Below are positions 8,932 through 16,900 of a stretch of DNA of 64,000 nt, in pieces. A program made the position numbers and the translations under genes. A model generated the notes under the pieces. It had not been told where the DNA came from. It saw only the letters and a list, made by a program, of their open reading frames with translations, and did not search any database. This DNA is from Paludibacterium paludis. Its GTDB lineage: Bacteria; Pseudomonadota; Gammaproteobacteria; Burkholderiales; Chromobacteriaceae. Each line of letters opens with the position of its first letter. Position 1 is the stretch's first letter. Location of the stretch: NCBI RefSeq assembly GCF_018802605.1, contig NZ_CP069161.1, forward strand, positions 3,596,001-3,660,000, written 5' to 3'.

Positions 8932-11039
8932 TTTTGCGAGCCTTCCCGGGGCAGCGATCCCTTGGGATCCGCCGGCCGCAACTGATCGGCGAGCGATTTG
9001 ATACCCGAAGGCAGGGCGCGCAAGGCGGATTCGGCATCGAGCGGCAGTTTTTCCGTCGCGTTTTTTCTGGATTCGCCGATGATGTAGCGGTAGCGGTCCT
9101 CGGCCACGGCTTGCGCGCCAAGATCGTCGCGCAGGATGGTCGGTTTGAGGAACACCAGCAGGTTGGTCTTGTTGCGCTGTTTGACCTGGTGCTTGAAGAG
9201 ATAGCCGATGAGCGGCAAATCGCCCAGCAAGGGCACCTTGTCCTCGCTGTTGCCGACCTCCTCCTGGATCAGGCCACCAATGGCGATGATGCCTCCATCA
9301 TCGACCGCGACCGAGGTATCGAAAGTCCGGTACGAGGTCGTCGGCCCGCGCGGATCATTGATCGTGGTCTGGTCGATCGCCGAGGACTCCTGGTGGATGC
9401 GCATGCGGATGGCGCCGCCTTCGGAGACTTGCGGCGTCAGCTCGAGCTTGAAGCCGAATTTTTTCCGGTCATACGTGTTGTACGGCAGGCTGGGGTTGCT
9501 GCTGCTGGCGCTGTTGTTCGGCATGCTCGCGAGCAGCACCGGCACCTCGGTGCCGATCTCGATCAGCGCCTTCTCGTTGTCCGTCGCCATCACATTCGGA
9601 TTGGCGAGCACGTTCCCCTGGGCCTCGTCCTCCAGCGCCCGGGCAAGCAGCCCGAGGTTGGCGACCTTGCCGACCCCGGGAATGTCGATGCTGCCCTTGA
9701 CGACGCCGATGGTCAATCCGGGCTGCTGCGCCAACCCCCCCAGGTTCTTGGCGATGCCGATAATGCCGGTGCTTCCCACCGAATCGGTGGGAAAATTGGT
9801 GCCGCCGATCACATTGGTGCCGTTTTTGCCGATGCCGCTGAGGGACTGCCACTGCACGCCGATATCGACGAGCCGCTTGGCCGACACTTCCATCACCAGC
9901 GTTTCCACATAGACCTGGGCCCGTCGCCGGTCGAGCAGGTCGATGACATTGCGCAGGTTCTGGTACACGGTATCCGGCGCATTGAGGATCAGCGCGTTAT
10001 TGGCGCTGTCCGCCTGAATCATGCTGCCCGCGCTGCCGGGCTGGCTCGCGTCGGTCGATTGTCCCCCGGTGGCCGGCTGGGTCGTGGAGGCCGAGGCCGG
10101 CGACGCGGTCGACGCGCCGCCCTGGCTGCTGCCCCCCATTGTGCTGCCGCTGGCCGTTGGCAGGGAGCGCGCCGACGACTGCAGCTGTCCGGCATCGGAG
10201 GACATCAGGGTGCGCAGGATCTGCGCGACCCGTGTCGCGTCGGCGTTTTTCAGGTAGACGACCCGGACATTGGCGCCGGCCTGGCTTGGCTGGTCGATGG
10301 TGCGCAGCAGGCTCTTGATCTTGCCAAGCTTGCCGGGCGTATCCGAGCGCACAAGCAGCACGTTGGCGCGGGAGTCGGGAATGATGGTGATCTTGCCCGC
10401 GTCCCCGCCGCCGCTGTCCTGCATCAGTTTGGTCAGCATGCCGGCCAATTCCACCGCCGCGCCGAACTGAACCGGCAACACGGCAAAATCGCCGCCCGAC
10501 GCGCTCTCCACCGACTCGATGATCGATTCGATACGGCGGATGTTGTCCGCGTAGTCTGTCACGACCAGCGCGTTGGCCTGAGGAAACACTGATACGGTGT
10601 TGTTCGGTGAAACGATGGGACGGATCACCGGCATCATCTGATTGGCGTTGCCGTTTTTCAGGGTGAAGACGCGGGTTATCAGCCGGTCCCCGTCGGAGCG
10701 CCGGCCCTTTTGCACACCGGCATGCAGCTTGGCCTCCGCCTCCGGCAGGATCTTGATCACGCCGCGCCCCTCCACCGCCGTGAATCCCTGCATGCGCAGC
10801 GAGGACAGCAGGATCTGGTAGGACAGCGAGCGGGGCACCGGCCGGGAGGACACGATATTCAGCGTACCCTTGACGCGTGGATCAATGATGAAATTCTTGC
10901 CGGTGATTTCGCCGATGGCCTTCACCACCGTTTCAATGTCCGCATTGACGAAATTGAGCATGATCGGCTCGTCGGCGGCGGCAAGAGCCTGGCTGGCCAC
11001 GCACACAGTGACGGCGGCAACAAGAGGGGTCAATCGCAT
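8928..11039 (-). CDS. gspD: Type II secretion outer-membrane secretin GspD
   Basis: 703 residues. A signal peptide (1-21, cut after SQALAA) is followed by the N0 domain (MLNFVNADIETVVKAIGEITGKNFIIDP), then N1-N3 ring domains. The secretin barrel runs from about residue 370 to 640, ending PLLGDLPLIGYLFKHQVKQRNKTNLLVFLKPTI, a diagnostic secretin signature. A low-complexity Ser/Thr/Gly/Gln linker of about 60 residues (near 280-345) interrupts N3. The last 50 residues may be a pilotin-binding S-domain, but no pilotin gene is nearby. It forms the outer-membrane gate. It follows gspC after 15 nt. Confidence 0.96.
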   Translation of the reverse strand: MRLTPLVAAVTVCVASQALAAADEPIMLNFVNADIETVVKAIGEITGKNFIIDPRVKGTLNIVSSRPVPRSLSYQILLSSLRMQGFTAVEGRGVIKILPEAEAKLHAGVQKGRRSDGDRLITRVFTLKNGNANQMMPVIRPIVSPNNTVSVFPQANALVVTDYADNIRRIESIIESVESASGGDFAVLPVQFGAAVELAGMLTKLMQDSGGGDAGKITIIPDSRANVLLVRSDTPGKLGKIKSLLRTIDQPSQAGANVRVVYLKNADATRVAQILRTLMSSDAGQLQSSARSLPTASGSTMGGSSQGGASTASPASASTTQPATGGQSTDASQPGSAGSMIQADSANNALILNAPDTVYQNLRNVIDLLDRRRAQVYVETLVMEVSAKRLVDIGVQWQSLSGIGKNGTNVIGGTNFPTDSVGSTGIIGIAKNLGGLAQQPGLTIGVVKGSIDIPGVGKVANLGLLARALEDEAQGNVLANPNVMATDNEKALIEIGTEVPVLLASMPNNSASSSNPSLPYNTYDRKKFGFKLELTPQVSEGGAIRMRIHQESSAIDQTTINDPRGPTTSYRTFDTSVAVDDGGIIAIGGLIQEEVGNSEDKVPLLGDLPLIGYLFKHQVKQRNKTNLLVFLKPTILRDDLGAQAVAEDRYRYIIGESRKNATEKLPLDAESALRALPSGIKSLADQLRPADPKGSLPREGSQK

Positions 11040-11054
11040 GATCGTGTTCTCGGT

Positions 11055-11687
11055 TTATTTCTGTGGGGCCGGATCACCCGGCGCCTGATCGGCTGGCATG
11101 TCCCTTCCGGGCGACGGCGCGAACGCGGGAGGCTGGCGCGGCGCCATGGAGGGCGGCGAAAGCGGCGGCTGCTGGGCAAGCATGTCAGGCCCCGCGCCCT
11201 GGGGCGCCTGGCCGCCACGCGCGACCAACGGCACGAAGCGCTCCTGCGCGCCCTGCACAAGAACGATCCCGGACGCTTCCACCCGGGCGAGCTTCCATCC
11301 TCCGGATGTCGTTTTTCCTTGCAGCAGGGGCGCGGCATGACCATTCTCGTCGACGATGGCAAAACCGTCCTTGCCGTCGCCCATTGGCGCGAAGACGCCG
11401 ATAACGCTCAAAGGAGGCGGCGCCTCGGCCGCCGCGACGGGCTCGGTGCCGAACCAGTGAGCCGCGGCCACGGTACCTGCGTTTTCCGCGGGCGCCGCGA
11501 CCGGCAGGGGCCGCCGGCCATGCGTGGCGGGAGCCAAGAGCGCGGCCAGTTCTCCTCCGGCCCACGCGGCCAGGAGCACCCCGGCCAGCAGGGGAACGCT
11601 CCGTATCGCACGGTCAAGCCCGGCCGCGGCAAAGTCGGCTGTCTTGCCGGTAAAGAATGTTCTTACTCCGATGCGCATGGGGAGCAC
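11055..11687 (-). CDS. gspC: Type II secretion inner-membrane clamp protein GspC
   Basis: 210 residues from a GTG at 11687; an ATG at 11678 would drop three residues and is equally possible, neither having a strong ribosome site. One transmembrane segment at about residues 32-52 is followed by a Pro/Ala linker. The HR domain (HWFGTEPVA, PPLSVIGVFAPMGDGKDGFAIVDENG, GWKLARVEASGIVLVQGAQERFVPL) contacts the secretin N0 domain. The C-terminal 50 residues are Pro-rich with no evident PDZ or coiled-coil domain, so this is a short GspC. It is the first gene of the operon. Confidence 0.92.
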   Translation of the reverse strand: MLPMRIGVRTFFTGKTADFAAAGLDRAIRSVPLLAGVLLAAWAGGELAALLAPATHGRRPLPVAAPAENAGTVAAAHWFGTEPVAAAEAPPPLSVIGVFAPMGDGKDGFAIVDENGHAAPLLQGKTTSGGWKLARVEASGIVLVQGAQERFVPLVARGGQAPQGAGPDMLAQQPPLSPPSMAPRQPPAFAPSPGRDMPADQAPGDPAPQK

Positions 11688-11752
11688 GTTGTCCGGTGTT
11701 GTTGTTTCAGGGAAAGGGCTTTCAATGTCATTTCTTCGTCATAGCCGCAGCA

Positions 11753-11781
11753 GGAATACCAAAATAACAAATTTTTGTAAA
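11753..11781 (-). promoter_or_regulatory. Candidate sigma-70 promoter for the gsp operon
   Basis: On the minus strand, TTTACA (11781-11776) and TATTCC (11758-11753) are separated by 17 bp in an AT-rich patch. Transcription would start near 11746, about 60 nt before gspC. The -10 match is only moderate, so this is a candidate. Confidence 0.35.
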
Positions 11782-11973
11782 CAAGCTGTGACATTTGAAA
11801 ACGCCCGCCAACCTGCGGTCGATAATACGGCCTTTTGCCTCGCCACAGCGTCGTGCCGCCCCTATCTCGCCAAAGTCTTATCTCATTTGCGGATTTTTCT
11901 TCGCCAGAAGGCCGGGAGACGGCCGGACAATCATAGCGTTCTTTACCCGGGATGCCGCCGCCACGATGGGCGG

Positions 11974-12003
11974 TTGCCCTGACTTGGCCGCCTGCGGTAC
12001 AAT
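11974..12003 (+). promoter_or_regulatory. Candidate sigma-70 promoter for the mig-14-like gene
   Basis: TTGCCC (11974-11979) and TACAAT (11998-12003) are spaced by 18 bp and lie about 40 bp upstream of the chosen ATG. The -10 hexamer matches five of six consensus bases. Confidence 0.5.
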
Positions 12004-12042
12004 ATAAACCTATAGCATATATTGTCATCACGGGTTCTTTAC

Positions 12043-12957
12043 ATGCTCGGCAATTTCCGTTCACTGGGCTGGGAGCCCTTGTCCCACGATGACTATGGCC
12101 GATGCTGGCATCGGCATGGCGGCAGCGTCATTTCCCATCCGGCCGTTCTGGCGTTCATTGAATCCCGCTTCGACTGCAATCCTGCCCGCTGGGGCCGGCG
12201 CAACCGCAAAGGCGAACTGATCGGCGCCATCGCGACCTGGGGGAACTTCCTTGCCGGCGACAAAAGCGCCATGCTGCGGCTCGGTCTTGACGATCGCCAC
12301 GACTTCGGCTCGCCCGAACTCATTTTGCCGCTCTCTCCGGAATTTCACGGTCCGATTCTCTACAGGGGAAAATTCGTCTCCCCGGTCAACGCGCCCCTGA
12401 TTCTCAATGCGACGACAAAGGGCAATGGCCGGAGCCTGTGCTTCGCCAAACCCCTGGAGGGCGAGGGGAGTCTTTCGGGACGAACCCGACAGCGGCGTCG
12501 CAGTCAGACGAGGCACCTGTGCCAACACGGCGGTCAGATCAGGAACATCGATACCTTTACGCCGCGTGAACTGGCCGATCTTTACGCCGTGCTATTCGAA
12601 AAGCGCTGGCAGCGACCGATGCCGACGCTGGACGGGCTGCACGAATACTTCGACAGCCTCGCGCCGTATATGACCGGGCACGTGATTCTGATCGACGGCG
12701 CTCCCGCCGCCTATCAACTGCTGTTGGCGACCCGCTCGTCGCGATTCCTTTCCGTGGAATACATCAACGGCGGGGTCGACCCCGCGCATGGCGAACTCTC
12801 CCCAGGCACCGTACTGACCTGGCTCAATGTCGAGTCTTGCTGGAACGCCGCCAAGGAGGCCGGCCTTGCCCTGCGCTACTCGTTCGGACGCAACTCGTTC
12901 GACTACAAGGCGCAATGGGCGCACGAAGCTTTTGTGTCGCGCACCGTGACGTTCTGA
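12043..12957 (+). CDS. Mig-14-like FemAB/GNAT-fold protein, possible antimicrobial-peptide resistance factor
   Basis: 304 residues from the ATG at 12043; a TTG at 12022 would add seven residues and neither start has a clear ribosome site. The N-terminal YGRCWHRHGGSVISHPAVLAFIE and the C-terminal FLSVEYINGGVDP ... SPGTVLTWLNVE ... LRYSFGRNSFDYKAQW resemble the Mig-14 family, an acetyltransferase-fold group in the FemAB/BioF2 superfamily. Mig-14 supports survival against cationic peptides and polymyxin in Salmonella and Pseudomonas; the enzymatic reaction is not established. A basic central stretch (residues about 150-165, RTRQRRRSQTRHLCQ) is notable. No signal peptide is seen. It is a single gene, divergent from the gsp operon. 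Family assignment is from memory of the pattern; the role here is inference. Confidence 0.65.
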   Translation: MLGNFRSLGWEPLSHDDYGRCWHRHGGSVISHPAVLAFIESRFDCNPARWGRRNRKGELIGAIATWGNFLAGDKSAMLRLGLDDRHDFGSPELILPLSPEFHGPILYRGKFVSPVNAPLILNATTKGNGRSLCFAKPLEGEGSLSGRTRQRRRSQTRHLCQHGGQIRNIDTFTPRELADLYAVLFEKRWQRPMPTLDGLHEYFDSLAPYMTGHVILIDGAPAAYQLLLATRSSRFLSVEYINGGVDPAHGELSPGTVLTWLNVESCWNAAKEAGLALRYSFGRNSFDYKAQWAHEAFVSRTVTF

Positions 12958-12966
12958 TCCCCGACG

Positions 12967-13003
12967 AAAAACGGCCCCGCCGGCGGAATGCCGGCGAAGC
13001 CGT
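12967..13003 (-). terminator. Intrinsic terminator of the acyl-CoA dehydrogenase gene
   Basis: On the minus strand a two-part stem (ACGGC..CGCCGGC / GCCGGCG..GCCGT) with loop ATTCC is followed by TTTT. It lies just after the dehydrogenase stop and may also slow transcripts from the convergent mig-14-like gene. Confidence 0.8.
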
Positions 13004-13027
13004 CAGGCAATGGAAGGGAGGCGGGGA

Positions 13028-14812
13028 TCAGAACAACGCTTCATCCATCGCCATGACCGACTGCCCGCCCTCGACGATCGCCGCCGCCAGCCCGCCGGCC
13101 TGCGGCAACAAATGCTCGGCGTAAAAACGCGCCGTCGCGAGTTTGGCCTGGCGAAAATCGTCGTCGACCTCGCCGTCTTTCGCCATTTTCTCCACCGCCA
13201 GCACGGCGCGAGCCATCTGCCATCCACCCAGCACAATCCCCATCAGCTTGAGGAACGGCACCGATCCGGCGGCGGGCAGCGCCGGGCTCACCGCGAAATG
13301 TTCCAGAATGTAGGCCACGCACCGTTCGGCTTCGGCCGCGGCGGTCTTCAGGTTGCCGGAGAAAAGCGACAGGTCTTCCAGACCGCCCAGGCGTTCGGCC
13401 GTTCCACGCACTTCCTCGAGCAAACGGCGGGCCGTTTCACCGTTCTCGGCGGCGGTCTTGCGTCCGATCAGATCCAGAGCCTGGATACCCGTTGTGCCTT
13501 CATAAATGGCGGTGATACGGGCATCGCGCATATATTGGGCCACGCCGGTTTCCTCGATGAACCCCATGCCGCCATGCACCTGCACCGCGAGCGACGTGAT
13601 CTCGTTGGCCTGCTCGGTATTCCAGCCTTTGACCACGGGGATCAGGAAATTGACCATGGCCTGGCTGGCCGCCCGTTCCGCCGGATTCGGATGAGCCGAG
13701 GCCCGGTCGAGCGCCGACGCCGTGTAAAACGCCAAAGCCCGCTGCGCTTCGATCTGCGCGCGCATGGTCATCAGCATGCGGCGAATGTCCGGGTGGCGGA
13801 TGATCGGCACGCCCGCCGCGTCGGGAGAACCGATGGCGCGGCTTTGCACGCGCTCGCGGGCATACTCCACCGCCTTTTGATAGGCACGCTCGGAAACCGC
13901 CATGCCTTCGACGCCGACACCGAGACGGGCATGATTCATCATGGTGAACATATAGGCGAGGCCTTTATTGGCTTCCCCCACCAGGTAGCCGATGGCACCG
14001 CCGTTATCGCCAAAACTCATGACGGCGGTCGGACTGCCGTGGATGCCCAGCTTGTGTTCGATGGACACGCAACGCACGTCGTTGCGCGCGCCCAGCGAAC
14101 CATCGCCGTTCACCAGAAATTTCGGAACGATGAACAGCGAGATGCCTTTCACCCCGGCCGGCGCATCCGGCAGACGAGCCAGCACCAGGTGCACGATATT
14201 GTCGGCCATGTCGTGCTCACCCCAGGTGATGAAGATTTTCTGGCCGGAGATAAGGTAGGAGCCGTCCTCCTGCGGAACCGCGCGGCTGCGGACCTGGGCC
14301 AGATCCGAACCGGCCTGTGGCTCGGTCAGATTCATCGTACCGGTCCATTCGCCGGTCGACATGCGCGGCAAGTAGCATTGCTTGAGTTCGTCCGACGCAT
14401 GGTGATGGATCGCCTCGATCGCTCCCAGGGTCAGCATCGGGGCAAGCGAGAACGACAAATTGGCCGAACACCACATTTCCTCGGCGGCGATGGCCACCAG
14501 CGCGGGAAGCCCCTGCCCGCCGAAATCCGCCGGCGCGCGCAGCCCCACCCAACCAGCGTCGACATATTGCCGCCACGCCTCCTTGAATCCCTCCGGAGCG
14601 GTCACTTCGCCATCCTTCCAGACCGAACCCTTGTCGCCCTGGCGATTGATCGGCGCCAGCACGCCCTCGGCGAAGCGGGCGCCCTCTTCCAGGATCGCGT
14701 CCACCAGATCCACGGAACACTCTTCGTATCCGGGCAAGGCGCAGACGGATGGCAGGTCGGCCAATTCGTTCAGGACAAAGCGGATATCTTTGATCGGTGC
14801 GTTGTAAATCAT
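13028..14812 (-). CDS. Long-form acyl-CoA dehydrogenase (DmdC-like, C-terminal extension)
   Basis: 594 residues, about 200 more than a classical acyl-CoA dehydrogenase, matching the long flavoenzyme group that includes 3-methylmercaptopropionyl-CoA dehydrogenase. It oxidises an acyl-CoA to the 2-enoyl-CoA and hands electrons to ETF. FAD-binding sequence MNLTEPQAGSDLAQV ... YLISGQKIFITWGEHDM lies in the first third. The catalytic Glu is probably in IYEGTTGIQALDLIGRK at about residue 435. The extra C-terminal domain covers roughly residues 470-594. AAGGAG precedes the ATG. It is third in an etfB-etfA-acd cluster, so ETF is its likely acceptor. The substrate cannot be told from the sequence. Confidence 0.92.
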   Translation of the reverse strand: MIYNAPIKDIRFVLNELADLPSVCALPGYEECSVDLVDAILEEGARFAEGVLAPINRQGDKGSVWKDGEVTAPEGFKEAWRQYVDAGWVGLRAPADFGGQGLPALVAIAAEEMWCSANLSFSLAPMLTLGAIEAIHHHASDELKQCYLPRMSTGEWTGTMNLTEPQAGSDLAQVRSRAVPQEDGSYLISGQKIFITWGEHDMADNIVHLVLARLPDAPAGVKGISLFIVPKFLVNGDGSLGARNDVRCVSIEHKLGIHGSPTAVMSFGDNGGAIGYLVGEANKGLAYMFTMMNHARLGVGVEGMAVSERAYQKAVEYARERVQSRAIGSPDAAGVPIIRHPDIRRMLMTMRAQIEAQRALAFYTASALDRASAHPNPAERAASQAMVNFLIPVVKGWNTEQANEITSLAVQVHGGMGFIEETGVAQYMRDARITAIYEGTTGIQALDLIGRKTAAENGETARRLLEEVRGTAERLGGLEDLSLFSGNLKTAAAEAERCVAYILEHFAVSPALPAAGSVPFLKLMGIVLGGWQMARAVLAVEKMAKDGEVDDDFRQAKLATARFYAEHLLPQAGGLAAAIVEGGQSVMAMDEALF

Positions 14813-14920
14813 GCGTTTCTCCTTATTCGCTCAATCGTAATGTAAAAACCGGCCCGGCGGTTCGCGAACGGACGGCCCGCCGGCGAAACGCTCCCGTTTC
14901 GCGCAAGGCGCCTCCCGGCG

Positions 14921-14938
14921 AACCGGCCAAGGCCGGTT
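14921..14938 (-). terminator. Perfect hairpin between etfA and the dehydrogenase gene
   Basis: AACCGGCC and GGCCGGTT form an 8-bp perfect stem with a two-base AA loop just after the etfA stop. No T-run follows on the minus strand. It may attenuate transcription so that etfBA exceed the dehydrogenase, or it may mark an mRNA end. Confidence 0.45.
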
Positions 14939-14960
14939 TGGTATTTCTATGGCCGTCGTA

Positions 14961-15896
14961 TTATTTCGACAGTTCCGCGATCAGTTCGGGCACGACGGCG
15001 AACAGGTCGCCGACGATGCCGTAGTCCGCCACCTGAAAAATCGGCGCTTCCTCATCCTTGTTGATCGCCACGATCACCTTGGAGTCCTTCATCCCGGCCA
15101 GGTGCTGAATGGCGCCGGAGATGCCCACCGCCACGTACAGTTGCGGCGCGACCACCTTGCCGGTCTGGCCGACCTGGTAATCGTTGGGAGCGTAGCCGGC
15201 ATCCACGGCGGCGCGCGAGGCCCCGACCGCGGCGCCCAGTCTGTCGGCCAGCGGCTCGATCACGGACTTGAACTGCTCTTCCGAACCCAGTGCGCGGCCA
15301 CCGGACACGATGATGCCGGCCGAACCCAGTTCCGGGCGATCGGAGACGGTCAGTTCGCGGGACACGAACGAGGATTTGCCGGAAGCGGCGCCGGCATCGA
15401 TCGTTTCCACCTGGGCCGAACCGCCTTCGCCGACGGCTTCGAACGCGGTGGTGCGCACGGTAATCACCTTGACCGGATCGGAGGACTCCACCGTCGCCAT
15501 CACGTTGCCGGCATACACCGGGTGCACGAAGACGGACGGCGATTCGATGGCGACGATATCGGAGATCTGCGCGACATCCAGCAGGGCGGCCACGCGCGGC
15601 AACACGTTCTTGCCGAAGGTCGAGGCCGGCGCCAGCACATGGCTCGCGCCGGCGGCCAGACGAACGACGAGCGGCGCCAGATTTTCGGCGAGGCCGTCGG
15701 CCAGATGAGGCGCATCGGCGTGCAGCACGCGGGCCACACCGGCCAGGCGCGCCGCTTGCTGCGCGGCGGCACCCGCTCCGTGCCCGGCCACCAGCACATG
15801 GATCTCGCCACCGAGGCGGGCGGCCGCGGCGACGGTGTTCAGCGTGCCGGCTTTCAGACTCTGGTTGTCGTGTTCGGCGATAACGAGAATGGTCAT
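14961..15896 (-). CDS. etfA: Electron transfer flavoprotein alpha subunit
   Basis: 311 residues beginning MTILVIAEHDNQSLK. The N-terminal nucleotide-fold domain precedes the C-terminal FAD domain, seen as RPELGSAGIIVSGGRALGSEEQF, GQTGKVVAPQLYVAVGISGAIQHLAGM and INKDEEAPIFQVADYGIVGDLF. With EtfB it carries electrons from acyl-CoA dehydrogenases to ETF-ubiquinone oxidoreductase. I rejected the seven-residue longer start at 15917 because it overlaps the end of etfB and MTILVIAEHD is the standard N-terminus. One base separates it from the etfB stop, so the two subunits are co-translated. Confidence 0.97.
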   Translation of the reverse strand: MTILVIAEHDNQSLKAGTLNTVAAAARLGGEIHVLVAGHGAGAAAQQAARLAGVARVLHADAPHLADGLAENLAPLVVRLAAGASHVLAPASTFGKNVLPRVAALLDVAQISDIVAIESPSVFVHPVYAGNVMATVESSDPVKVITVRTTAFEAVGEGGSAQVETIDAGAASGKSSFVSRELTVSDRPELGSAGIIVSGGRALGSEEQFKSVIEPLADRLGAAVGASRAAVDAGYAPNDYQVGQTGKVVAPQLYVAVGISGAIQHLAGMKDSKVIVAINKDEEAPIFQVADYGIVGDLFAVVPELIAELSK

Positions 15897-15897
15897 G

Positions 15898-16647
15898 TCA
15901 CAGCACCTTTGCTTCATTTTTCAGACGGGCCACCAGTTCGGCTGCGTTGGCCACTTTGATACCGGCGGAACGCTTGGCCGGCTCCGCCACCTTTAGGGTC
16001 TTCAGACGCGGAGCGATATCGACGCCCAGATCCGCGGCGGACAGTTTTTCCAGAGGTTTTTTCTTGGCGGCCATGATATTCGGCAGCTTGACGTAGCGCG
16101 GCTCGTTCAGGCGAAGATCGGCCGTGACCACGGCCGGCAGCGCCAGCTTGACGGTTTCCAGGCCTCCATCGATTTCGCGCGTCACCAAGAGGGTTCCCTC
16201 TTCGACCGCGACCTTGGAAGCGAACGTGCCTTGCGGCCAGTCAAGCAGGGCGGACAGCATCTGACCGGTCTGGTTCGCATCGTCGTCGATGGCCTGCTTG
16301 CCGAGGATCATGAGATCGGGATTTTCACGCACGGCCACCTCGCGCAGCAGTTTGGCCACGGCCAGCGGCTGCAATTCGGCATCGGTTTCCACCAGGATGG
16401 CGCGATCGGCGCCCATGGCCAGCGCGGTGCGCAAAGTTTCCTCGCACTGCTTGACGCCCAGGGACACAGCCACGATTTCGCTCACCTTGCCCGCCTCTTT
16501 CAGACGCACGGCCTCTTCCACCGCGATTTCGTCAAAGGGGTTCATGGACATTTTCACATTGGCGATGTCGACGTCGGAACCGTCGGCCTTCACGCGTACT
16601 TTCACGTTGTAATCCACAACGCGTTTCACAGCGACTAGAACTTTCAT
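15898..16647 (-). CDS. etfB: Electron transfer flavoprotein beta subunit
   Basis: 249 residues from the ATG at 16647, which has a GGAGG box 3 nt upstream. [20 protein letters not shown] is the standard EtfB start. The AMP-binding signature [16 protein letters not shown] lies near residue 110, and the C-terminal arm that embraces EtfA is present. First gene of the etfB-etfA-acyl-CoA dehydrogenase cluster. About 105 bp upstream lies the palindrome CAAAC-N4-GTTTG, of the type bound by PsrA, a fatty-acid-responsive repressor, suggesting induction by fatty acids. Confidence 0.97.
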   Translation of the reverse strand: MKVLVAVKRVVDYNVKVRVKADGSDVDIANVKMSMNPFDEIAVEEAVRLKEAGKVSEIVAVSLGVKQCEETLRTALAMGADRAILVETDAELQPLAVAKLLREVAVRENPDLMILGKQAIDDDANQTGQMLSALLDWPQGTFASKVAVEEGTLLVTREIDGGLETVKLALPAVVTADLRLNEPRYVKLPNIMAAKKKPLEKLSAADLGVDIAPRLKTLKVAEPAKRSAGIKVANAAELVARLKNEAKVL

Positions 16648-16751
16648 ATTCCTCCAGCACACTTCATCTGGGTTATCAAGAATCCTGCTTAGCCACGTTC
16701 CTCGCCCGGGGCTCGGGCCTATCCCGGGGTCATTATGCCCCAAACTTATTT

Positions 16752-16765
16752 CAAACAAGCGTTTG
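16752..16765. promoter_or_regulatory. PsrA-like operator (CAAAC-N4-GTTTG) between etfB and maoC-like gene
   Basis: CAAACAAGCGTTTG has perfect 5-bp arms and a 4-bp spacer. This matches the motif reported for the TetR-family fatty-acid regulator PsrA ([G/C]AAAC, short spacer, GTTT[G/C]), which controls etf genes in Pseudomonas. It lies between divergent etfB (start 16647) and the hydratase gene (start 16901) and could regulate both. No psrA gene is in the window. Confidence 0.55.
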
Positions 16766-16835
16766 GTTGGCATTCCGACTGTGGTGCGTCGCGTAAATGC
16801 AACTACTCAGCGATAGTACGTTATTTCCGGGCAAT

Positions 16836-16863
16836 TTGCCTACACTACAATCCGTGTACAATG
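16836..16863 (+). promoter_or_regulatory. Candidate promoter for the maoC-like gene
   Basis: A TTTGCC-like -35 and TACAAT -10 with about 16 bp between them end near 16863, roughly 40 bp before the start codon. A second CTACAAT copy lies inside the spacer. Only the -10 is a good match. Confidence 0.35.
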
Positions 16864-16900
16864 CACCGCAGCATTCTAACGTCATGCAAAGGGAGACACC

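Larger units (their letters stand above)
11688..12042. other. Divergent intergenic region between gspC and the mig-14-like gene
   Basis: 355 bp without a credible gene. It holds candidate promoters for both sides (11753-11781 minus, 11974-12003 plus). The 11741-11800 part is AT-rich, while 11870-11990 is G+C-rich with several short inverted repeats. I looked for PhoP-type direct repeats and lux-box palindromes and found none I could support. Confidence 0.6.

Noticed and set aside
11760..11800. Possible PhoP box between gspC and the mig-14-like gene
   Set aside because: One TGTTTA is present but the second half-site at the right spacing is missing.
11940..12000. Possible lux-box (quorum sensing) palindrome
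   Set aside because: CTGAC and GGC fragments occur, but not as a palindrome with correct spacing.
13010..14845. 611-residue open frame on the plus strand
   Set aside because: It is the antisense shadow of the acyl-CoA dehydrogenase gene, His/Arg-rich and without family resemblance; long antisense frames are usual in this G+C-rich DNA.
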